Source: an uncultured Bacteroidales bacterium (GTDB lineage: Bacteria; Bacteroidota; Bacteroidia; Bacteroidales; F082). From it: a stretch of DNA of 7,036 nt. The position numbers and the translations under genes are program-made. This document shows, piece by piece, positions 1 through 4,358 of the stretch. The notes beneath the pieces were generated by a model, which was not told where the DNA came from, made no database searches, and saw only the letters and a list, made by a program, of their open reading frames with translations. Location: positions 1-7,036 of the forward strand of contig CAMKAR010000110.1 of NCBI GenBank assembly GCA_946410535.1, written 5' to 3'. The stretch's first letter is position 1; each line of letters begins with the position of its first letter.

Positions 1-373
1 TCGATTTCGGGTGCAGGAAGGCGATGCTCAAGCCCTCGGCGCCCGGACGCGGAGTCTGGTCAATGAGGCGGATGCCCAATTCCTTGGCTTCCTCAAGATG
101 GCCTTCGATGTTCTCCACGGCAAAGGCGATATGGTGCATGCCGCCGCGACCGTTGTTGTTCTCGATGAACTTGGCGATGGTGCTTTCGGGCGAAGTGGGT
201 TCCAAAAGCTCGATTTTGGTCTGGCCGCAGCGCAAGAAAGCGGTCTTCACCTTTTGGTCGGCTACTTCTTCAATGGCGTAGCACTTGGTGCCAAGCAGTT
301 TTTCAAAGAAAGGAATGCTCTCGTCGAGGCTTGTGACGGCGATTCCAATGTGTTCAATGTGTGATGGTTGCAT
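1..373 (-). CDS. mce: Methylmalonyl-CoA epimerase, C-terminus cut by window edge
   Basis: Glyoxalase-fold (VOC) enzyme that interconverts the (R) and (S) epimers of methylmalonyl-CoA. In Bacteroidales this links B12-dependent methylmalonyl-CoA mutase to the decarboxylation step that yields propionate from succinate; it acts in the cytoplasm. The reading frame opens with MQPSHIEHIGIAVTSLDES, and 124 residues are visible. Compared from memory with the Propionibacterium enzyme, metal ligands His12, Gln65 and His91 align with His8, Glu55 and His81 (in the GRGGMHHIAF motif). The last ligand, a Glu in the C-terminal GVL-IEL segment, lies beyond the window; about 10 residues are missing after FLHPKS. 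The ATG at 373-371 is the only start that keeps the conserved HIxHIGIAV strand, and it lies about 45 nt below a consensus promoter. No purine-rich ribosome site is seen. A carboxyltransferase gene often follows mce, but that would lie outside the window. Confidence 0.95.
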   Translation of the reverse strand, partial: MQPSHIEHIGIAVTSLDESIPFFEKLLGTKCYAIEEVADQKVKTAFLRCGQTKIELLEPTSPESTIAKFIENNNGRGGMHHIAFAVENIEGHLEEAKELGIRLIDQTPRPGAEGLSIAFLHPKS

Positions 374-389
374 AATTATTCGAATAATT
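374..389. repeat. 16-bp perfect palindrome abutting the mce start codon
   Basis: The sequence AATTATTCGAATAATT is its own reverse complement and ends directly at the mce ATG. It lies in the predicted 5' untranslated region, roughly 30-46 nt after the expected transcription start. It could be a binding dyad for a regulator or a small RNA hairpin that affects initiation. It is AT-rich, so chance is not excluded. Confidence 0.6.
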
Positions 390-424
390 TATTGTTAAAA
401 AATACGTATTTTGAAATCACGGTG

Positions 425-455
425 CAAAGGTACAACAATTTCTGGGGTTTCCAAA
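425..455 (-). promoter_or_regulatory. Bacteroidota-type promoter for mce
   Basis: On the minus strand the -7 element TACCTTTG (432-425) is preceded by a -33 TTTG (455-452) with a 19-bp spacer, matching the Bacteroides sigma-ABfr consensus TTTG-N19-TAnnTTTG. Transcription should start near 418-420, giving a leader of about 45 nt before the mce ATG. It lies inside an inverted repeat: the -7 overlaps one arm and the -33 is in the loop. Confidence 0.8.
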
Positions 456-471
456 GGAATTGTTGTACCTT
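427..471. repeat. 14-bp perfect inverted repeat around the mce promoter
   Basis: The arms AAGGTACAACAATT (427-440) and AATTGTTGTACCTT (458-471) are exact reverse complements separated by 17 bp. The repeat begins 15 bp beyond the stop of the 121-residue gene, so it may act as that gene's terminator, although only three T residues follow the stem on the minus strand. It also encloses the mce -33 element and overlaps the -7, so it could equally be an operator for mce. Sequence alone does not decide between the two. Confidence 0.75.
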
Positions 472-485
472 GTTTAAAAAAGCCG

Positions 486-851
486 TTACTTGCCCAACAT
501 AGCATCGAACGAGGCGATTTCGTCCTCTTTCAGCACCACGATTTCGGTCATCGGACTGAACTCGAAGGGCTGGTAGTGGAACACTTGCGCCGCCACGAAC
601 TTGCCGTCTTTCGACCGAAGCACGACGAGTTTCACGTTGCCATCGGGCTGGATGTGCAGCTTCTTCGATAGGTCGAAGTGGCGATGTTCCATAGCTGCCG
701 TCAGGGTGGTGAAATCGTCGGCGGCGAAATAGTATTCCTTTTTGCTCACTGGCGATTGCGTGGGTTGATAGATGCAACGGCGGAAGAGGCCTTTGCGCGT
801 CAGTTCGGAGAGTTCGTATTTGGTTAGGTCTTTGAATTTTATTGTTTCCAT
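486..851 (-). CDS. Unrecognised 121-residue soluble protein
   Basis: The family is not recognised. The protein (METIKFKDLTKYELSELT...) has no signal peptide or membrane segment and is rich in charged residues. It has a Phe/Tyr-containing core (KKEYYFAADDF near residues 38-47) and a likely beta-rich C-terminal half (VKLVVLRSKDGKFVAAQVFHYQPF, residues 73-96, then MTEIVVLKEDE). It is probably a small cytoplasmic alpha/beta protein. It seems real because it ends properly in TAA, has coherent composition, and its ATG follows an A-rich leader (CAGAAAAA) typical of Bacteroidota. Overlapping open frames on both strands have less plausible composition. It lies 112 bp upstream of mce on the same strand, but mce has its own promoter, so a shared function is not implied. 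No clear -7 element was found just upstream; it may be transcribed from the lipoprotein promoter near 1415. Confidence 0.72.
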   Translation of the reverse strand: METIKFKDLTKYELSELTRKGLFRRCIYQPTQSPVSKKEYYFAADDFTTLTAAMEHRHFDLSKKLHIQPDGNVKLVVLRSKDGKFVAAQVFHYQPFEFSPMTEIVVLKEDEIASFDAMLGK

Positions 852-896
852 TTTTTCTGTTGTTTAATTGTTTGATGTTGAATTAATTGTTGTGTG

Positions 897-973
897 GTAG
901 GGACGCACCGCGTGCGTCCGCGATTGGCAATTGCCAACACGTAATTCTGCGGACACACGCGGTGTGTCCCTAC
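897..973. repeat. Twin-hairpin (REP/MITE-like) intergenic repeat
   Basis: Two 25-bp arms (897-921 and 949-973) are reverse complements at 23 of 25 positions. Each arm contains its own perfect 7-bp hairpin: GGACGCA/TGCGTCC at 901-919 and GGACACA/TGTGTCC at 951-969, both with a 5-nt CG-rich loop. Between the arms is another perfect palindrome, TTGGCAATTGCCAA (924-937). The only differences between arms (905/915 versus 955/965) form one compensatory base pair, so each small hairpin stays paired. The layout resembles paired REP elements; TAGGGACGCACC..GCGTGCGTCC-like sequences are, to my recollection, dispersed in many genomes. No mobilising transposase is present in the window. It fills the gap between the lipoprotein and the 121-residue gene. 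Confidence 0.85.
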
Positions 974-1001
974 AAAGGGATAACGTGAAAAACGGAAACC
1001 G

Positions 1002-1388
1002 CTAAACCAGGATGCGTCTCAGCCGGAAAACGTGGTATTCCTTCGGGAACGCAACTAACTGGGTGACAGAATGGTGTATTAATTTCGACACCGTGGGACG
1101 GTGCGTTTGCAGCAAAACATGTCGGATGCTCACATTGTGATTAATGACACGATGGCGATGGGCCAAAACATGGACGACTGTGGTCGGGAGGCAGATGTTG
1201 GCCTCCTGTTGCAGTGCGTTGCGATTGTCGGCAGCGGCGTTGTAGAGGTTCATCAAATCGGACTCCACCTTGTCCGCAAGCACACTATTTTCGGCCTGAG
1301 TTTCTACCCTAATGCCTGACACAGAAAGGTTTGTGCAACCGTTCAATTGCAGAAGAAGGAGAAACAATATGGTCGCCAAGATGCGCAT
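1002..1388 (-). CDS. Small putative lipoprotein with His-rich C-terminal half
   Basis: The family is not recognised. The N-terminus MRILATILFLLLLQLNGC is a good lipoprotein signal: two basic-end residues at most, a leucine-rich core, and lipobox L15-N16-G17-C18, so the mature protein would start at Cys18 and be membrane-anchored. Residues 19-65 look like a normal periplasmic segment (VETQAENSVLADKVESDLMN). Residues 66-128 contain all nine histidines, several arginines and little acidic character, which is unusual and may mean the second half is out-of-frame or decayed; neither alternative frame continues a clearly better protein. The ATG at 1388-1386 lies 23 bp below a TACCTTTG -7 element, which supports expression. 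The stop is TAG at 1004-1002. The 5' part is more secure than the 3' part. The gene is divergent from the Fic gene. Confidence 0.55.
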   Translation of the reverse strand: MRILATILFLLLLQLNGCTNLSVSGIRVETQAENSVLADKVESDLMNLYNAAADNRNALQQEANICLPTTVVHVLAHRHRVINHNVSIRHVLLQTHRPTVSKLIHHSVTQLVAFPKEYHVFRLRRILV

Positions 1389-1411
1389 TCTGGTGCTGGT
1401 TTTTGTGACGG

Positions 1412-1419
1412 CAAAGGTA
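1412..1419 (-). promoter_or_regulatory. -7 promoter element for the lipoprotein gene
   Basis: TACCTTTG on the minus strand (1419-1412) matches TAnnTTTG exactly and is followed by GCC, as at other promoters in this window. No convincing -33 TTG is seen about 19 bp upstream (the sequence there is TAAA). The expected start site is near 1405, leaving a leader of under 20 nt before the ATG at 1388. Confidence 0.6.
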
Positions 1420-1531
1420 GAAATAATTCAGCGTAGAATTTATGATGTAATTAAATTTATTATTCAAATCAAAAAGTGACGTAAATAATACATTTTTTCG
1501 CTTCATAAATCGCTATATAAACCAAAATTTG

Positions 1532-1539
1532 TATTTTTG
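1532..1539 (+). promoter_or_regulatory. -7 promoter element for the Fic gene
   Basis: TATTTTTG matches TAnnTTTG exactly. Transcription would start around 1546, about 36 nt before the ATG at 1582. The upstream AT-rich stretch (1430-1530) shows no clear -33 TTG at standard spacing. This element contains the TTG at 1537-1539 that would otherwise be the first possible start of the open frame, and so rules that start out. Confidence 0.6.
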
Positions 1540-1581
1540 CGGATTAAAAGTATATTATTCGTTTTAAATTTAGAAATAATT

Positions 1582-2712
1582 ATGAGTAGTCCGATTTGGA
1601 TATGGCAATACGCCGAATGGCCCCGTTTCTGTTGGAACAATGACAGTATCATTGTCCCCTTGGCACGGGTGCGCGAAAAACAGGGCAGGCTGCTTGGCTT
1701 GATGAGCAGCCTCGGTTTCGATACCCAAAATGCCTCAACGCTTGAAGTGATGACTGAAGATGTGTTGCGCAACAACGAGATTGAAGGGTTGCTCCTCAAT
1801 CCCGACCATGTTCGCTCGTCGGTGGCGTGGCACCTTGGAATTGAAATAGCAGGGTTGCCCATACCTAATCATTATATCGAAGGTGTGGTGCAGGTGATGT
1901 TGGACGCCGTGTATCACGCCAACGAGCCTTTGACCGACCAGCGTTTGTTCGGGTGGCATGCGGCATTGTTTCCATACGGACAAAACGGTGTCTTCCCCAT
2001 CACTGTGGCGGCATGGCGGCAAGGTCCCGAACCGATGCAAGTGGTGAGTGGAGCCTTGGGAAAGGAAAGAGTCCATTACGAAGCGCCACCATCGGATGAT
2101 GTGCCCCACCAAATGCAACTTTTTTTGGATTGGTTCAACAGCGAGCCTGTTATTGACCCCGTCTTGAAAGCTGCCGTTGCACATCTTTGGTTTGTCAACA
2201 TCCATCCTTTCGACGACGGAAATGGTCGCCTGACGCGCACCATCACCGATATGCTTCTGGCTCGTGCCGATGGCTTGCCGCAACGTTTTTACAGCATGTC
2301 GGCGGCCATCCTGCGCGACAGGAAGAACTATTACGACACATTGGAATACATGGGGAAACACGGCCTGGACATCACACGCTGGCTGTTGTGGTTCCTGCAA
2401 ACTTTGGAAACCGCCATCGACACCGCCATTGAGAAAACCCATCGGGTGATCAGGAAATCAATATTTTGGCAGGAAAAAGGCAACGTTGCCCTGAACGAAA
2501 GGCAGATAAAGGTCATCAACCGACTGTGGGATGGTTTCGAGGGCAAACTCAACACTAGCAAGTGGGCCAAAATGACCAAGACTTCGACCGCCACTGCCTT
2601 GCGCGACATTCAAGACTTGGTCGAAAAAGGCATCCTTTGCCGAACCGAAGAAGGTGGCCGCAGCACGAATTACGAACTGGTGGAGGAGCAGTCGTATAAA
2701 CTTGGAAAGTGA
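1582..2712 (+). CDS. Fic family protein, DUF4172-Fic-winged helix (probable AMPylase)
   Basis: Fic enzymes transfer a nucleotide monophosphate, usually AMP from ATP, to hydroxyl side chains of target proteins in the cytoplasm. This 376-residue protein has the full architecture. An N-terminal DUF4172-type domain (PIWIWQYAEWPRF, residues 4-16) is followed by the Fic core with active-site motif HPFDDGNGRLTR at 208-219; His208 is the catalytic base, and Asp212, Asn214 and Arg216/Arg219 bind ATP and metal. The target-docking flap is near 138-156. A winged-helix domain lies at about 304-366 (LNERQIKVINRLWDGFEGKL...GGRSTNYEL). The auto-inhibitory helix lies before the core (class II), reading N64-N-E-I-E68-G69: Glu68 is kept, but the usual first Ser/Thr is Asn. 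The ATG at 1582 is chosen because it precedes the conserved PIWIWQ segment and lies below a -7 element. No separate antitoxin gene precedes it. The target is unknown; the winged helix suggests DNA binding or self-regulation. Convergent with the ATPase gene. Confidence 0.93.
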   Translation: MSSPIWIWQYAEWPRFCWNNDSIIVPLARVREKQGRLLGLMSSLGFDTQNASTLEVMTEDVLRNNEIEGLLLNPDHVRSSVAWHLGIEIAGLPIPNHYIEGVVQVMLDAVYHANEPLTDQRLFGWHAALFPYGQNGVFPITVAAWRQGPEPMQVVSGALGKERVHYEAPPSDDVPHQMQLFLDWFNSEPVIDPVLKAAVAHLWFVNIHPFDDGNGRLTRTITDMLLARADGLPQRFYSMSAAILRDRKNYYDTLEYMGKHGLDITRWLLWFLQTLETAIDTAIEKTHRVIRKSIFWQEKGNVALNERQIKVINRLWDGFEGKLNTSKWAKMTKTSTATALRDIQDLVEKGILCRTEEGGRSTNYELVEEQSYKLGK

Positions 2713-2746
2713 GGAAATCTATCGAAAAAAACGAGATTTCCTCAGT
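2702..2746. repeat. Copy A of a 43-45 bp repeat flanking the ATPase gene
   Basis: It begins TTGGAAAGTGAGGAAATCT (2702-2720), then has a 13-nt A-rich spacer and ends AGATTTCCTCAGT (2734-2746). The first 19 bases recur exactly at 4316-4334, and the last 13 match 11 of 13 bases at 4346-4358. Its left end codes the last residues and stop of the Fic protein (LGK-stop); its right end codes the last Tyr and stop of the ATPase on the other strand. Confidence 0.85.
2710..2744. terminator. Stop-to-stop palindrome between convergent Fic and ATPase genes
   Basis: Perfect 11-bp arms TGAGGAAATCT (2710-2720) and AGATTTCCTCA (2734-2744) surround a 13-nt loop. The first three bases are the Fic TGA stop and the last three are the ATPase TGA stop on the minus strand. 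Position suggests a shared bidirectional terminator. However, no T-run follows the stem in either direction (the run of seven A lies in the loop), so it is not a canonical intrinsic terminator. Confidence 0.5.
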
Positions 2747-4190
2747 ATCTAAACAAATCCTCCAAAGTCACCACCTTTTGCACCACGCCGGAGTGTTCGC
2801 TGTGCTTCAAGCCAAACGTCGTCACCAAGGTGAAATGGATGTTCTTTTTCGATTTCGTGATTTGGGCAAGCAGGTCGATACGGTCTTCAAATTCAAACCG
2901 GTCTTGCTGAGAAACGGAATATGGTTTTTTATAGAATTTCATCTCACACAGGTTCAACACATTGTCGGCACGGTCGATGAGCAGGTCTATTTGTCCGCCT
3001 TGGCTGTCTTTGTCGCCTCGCACCAACAAAGCCGACTCCTTCGACACCACGCCAGAAACGCCCAATGCCGCCTTGATTTGCGAAAGATGGTTGAAACACA
3101 CCTGCTCGAAAGCGAAGCCTCGCCAAGCCACAATCGGCGGCAGGTTCTGGCTGTTTTGCCAAAACATCGGGTCGGTGTTGCGACTGCCCTCCACAAACCT
3201 CAAATAAAATGCGCAAAACGGGTCGCAAAGGCGGTAATAGTCCTCCTTCCTTGCGTTGGCGAGAGGCGTGTATCTGATGATGAAATCGCTGTCGACCAAG
3301 GCTTTGAGCATTGACGACAATCCTCCGCCTTTTGAGATGCCGCCTTTTGTGGAGATCTCGTCGCGCGTAAATCCGTAATGCCTCGTAGCCAACAGATTGA
3401 CGATTTTCTGGTGCTCCTCCCAATGCACGAAAAGCGACCGGAAAAGACGGTCGTATTCTTTTGGCAAAGGTGCATCTTTTCCAAAAAGGAGTTTGTCGAC
3501 ATCTTGTGCAAGGCTCAAACCGGGTTCGAAATAACCAAGATAATACGGGATGCCTCCAAAGGCCATATATGCTTGAACCACATCGTATTGGCTCAAAACA
3601 ATGCCGTTTGATTTGAGAAAATCATCGCACTCTTTCAAGGTGAACGGCGACAGCTTGATTTTGCAGGTCAGGCGGCCATACAAGCCCCCGTAATTGTTGA
3701 CCAAGTTGCTCAGCATCCAAGTGGTGGACGAACCGCAAACGACGAGGAAAATGTTGTCGCGTGCCGAAGCCCAGCCGTTCCAGAAACTCTCCAAGGCCGT
3801 AAGGAAACCGCTCCGAGGCGTGTCCATCCACGAAAGTTCGTCAATGAACACCACCTGACGGCCTCCGTTGTCGAGTTTGGTGAGCAATTTCTCGAGCTGG
3901 AAAAACGCTTCGAGCCACGACTTGGGACAAGGCACTGTTTCGTCCAAGCCACTGCGCAGCAGCGAGTAGTGGAACGCCTGCAACTGGGCAGGCATTGTCA
4001 TCTTTTGGCCGTCGTCGAATGGTGAAAGCCCAGTATGATGAAAGGCCATCCTATCCTTAAACACCTGATTGACGAGATAGGTTTTTCCCACGCGCCGCCT
4101 GCCATAGACGGCAACAAACTGCGCCTTATTGCTGTTATACAGCCTGTTAAGCATTTCAATTTCCTTTTTCCTTCCGATAATTTGTGCCAT
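2742..4190 (-). CDS. AAA ATPase with DUF234 / PD-(D/E)XK-like C-terminal domain
   Basis: This 482-residue protein belongs to the archaeal-ATPase (PF01637) plus DUF234 (PF03008) group, present in many copies in some Bacteroidota and archaea, with no firm function. The ATPase domain carries Walker A GRRRVGKT (30-37) and Walker B VVFIDELSW (113-121, Asp117-Glu118), with a sensor-like strand FLVVCGSSTTWM (148-159). A winged-helix region follows at about 250-320. The C-terminal domain has the pattern of a PD-(D/E)XK nuclease core: Glu362 in GFAFEQVCFNHL, Asp402 in GGQIDLLIDR, and Glu416-x-Lys418 in LCEMKFYKK. All expected catalytic positions are present, so nuclease activity is possible but unproven. 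No signal peptide or membrane segment is seen. The ATG at 4190 directly precedes the conserved IIGRKKEIEMLNRL segment and follows a consensus -7. It stands alone between two copies of a repeat, converging on the Fic gene. Length is typical and no frameshift is seen. Confidence 0.92.
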   Translation of the reverse strand: MAQIIGRKKEIEMLNRLYNSNKAQFVAVYGRRRVGKTYLVNQVFKDRMAFHHTGLSPFDDGQKMTMPAQLQAFHYSLLRSGLDETVPCPKSWLEAFFQLEKLLTKLDNGGRQVVFIDELSWMDTPRSGFLTALESFWNGWASARDNIFLVVCGSSTTWMLSNLVNNYGGLYGRLTCKIKLSPFTLKECDDFLKSNGIVLSQYDVVQAYMAFGGIPYYLGYFEPGLSLAQDVDKLLFGKDAPLPKEYDRLFRSLFVHWEEHQKIVNLLATRHYGFTRDEISTKGGISKGGGLSSMLKALVDSDFIIRYTPLANARKEDYYRLCDPFCAFYLRFVEGSRNTDPMFWQNSQNLPPIVAWRGFAFEQVCFNHLSQIKAALGVSGVVSKESALLVRGDKDSQGGQIDLLIDRADNVLNLCEMKFYKKPYSVSQQDRFEFEDRIDLLAQITKSKKNIHFTLVTTFGLKHSEHSGVVQKVVTLEDLFRY

Positions 4191-4212
4191 AATAAATGAT
4201 TATAATCCGCCG

Positions 4213-4244
4213 CAAAGGTACGTTTTTTATCGAAATGGGCGAAA
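4213..4244 (-). promoter_or_regulatory. Promoter for the ATPase gene
   Basis: The minus strand carries TACCTTTG (4220-4213), a perfect -7 element, 22 bp upstream of the ATG at 4190. A near -33 element TTTC (4244-4241) lies 20 bp further up. The spacer and -33 fall inside the first of two 26-bp direct repeats, so a protein bound to that repeat would block the promoter. Confidence 0.7.
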
Positions 4245-4301
4245 TATAAAATTATAAATCGCCCTTTTTGTGCAATTTTATCGAAATGGGCGAGATATAA
4301 A
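4225..4301. repeat. Pair of 26-bp direct repeats upstream of the ATPase gene
   Basis: The units at 4225-4250 and 4276-4301 match at 25 of 26 bases, with a 51-bp period; the shared core is TATCGAAATGGGCGA. The intervening 25 bp include TCGCCC (4259-4264), the reverse complement of GGGCGA in each unit. The proximal unit overlaps the ATPase promoter. Tandem operators are the simplest reading; ends of a mobile cassette are an alternative. There are too few copies for a CRISPR array. Confidence 0.8.
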
Positions 4302-4315
4302 CGTGGTGGTGGTTT

Positions 4316-4358
4316 TTGGAAAGTGAGGAAATCTGGTGAAAAAAGGGATTCCCTCAGT
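4316..4358. repeat. Copy B of the 43-45 bp repeat flanking the ATPase gene
   Basis: It starts with the same 19 bases as copy A (4316-4334), has an 11-nt A-rich spacer, and ends GGATTCCCTCAGT (4346-4358). Its left end looks like a copy of the last Fic codons (TTGGAAAGTGA) but is non-coding here. Its right end codes the last residue and stop of the SGNH-like gene. Confidence 0.8.
4324..4356 (-). terminator. Imperfect hairpin at the end of the MBOAT/SGNH operon
   Basis: TGAGGAAATC (4324-4333) pairs with GATTCCCTCA (4347-4356) with one mismatch (4329/4351). The minus-strand stop codon of the SGNH-like gene is the outer end of the stem. On the minus strand a run of six T lies in the loop, not after the stem, so termination ability is uncertain. 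It is the counterpart of the palindrome at 2710-2744. Confidence 0.4.

Noticed and set aside
376..777. 133-residue minus-strand open frame overlapping the 121-residue gene
   Set aside because: Alternate frame with Arg-rich low-complexity composition that runs through the inverted repeat and the mce promoter.
897..973. Intrinsic terminator for the lipoprotein gene
   Set aside because: No T-run follows the stem on the minus strand; the structure fits a dispersed repeat better, though it may still affect transcript ends.
1101..1319. 72-residue plus-strand open frame antisense to the lipoprotein
   Set aside because: No promoter was seen for it, while the opposite strand has a lipobox and a -7 element.
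1537..1581. Earlier TTG start adding 15 residues to the Fic protein
   Set aside because: The TTG is part of the -7 element at 1532-1539, and family members begin near PIWIWQ; the ATG at 1582 fits both.
1389..1581. Antitoxin gene upstream of Fic (Fic/Fic-antitoxin pair)
   Set aside because: The 193-bp gap is AT-rich and holds only two divergent promoters; the inhibitory helix is within the Fic protein itself.
1735..2442. 235-residue minus-strand open frame inside the Fic gene
   Set aside because: Antisense shadow of a clearly conserved Fic gene; rich in His, Gln and Arg with no recognisable motif.
2709..3314. 201-residue plus-strand open frame across the ATPase 3' end
   Set aside because: Antisense shadow of the conserved DUF234 region; no promoter and no motif.
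4225..4301. Possible CRISPR array
   Set aside because: Only two repeat units, no third copy at the same period and no cas genes nearby.
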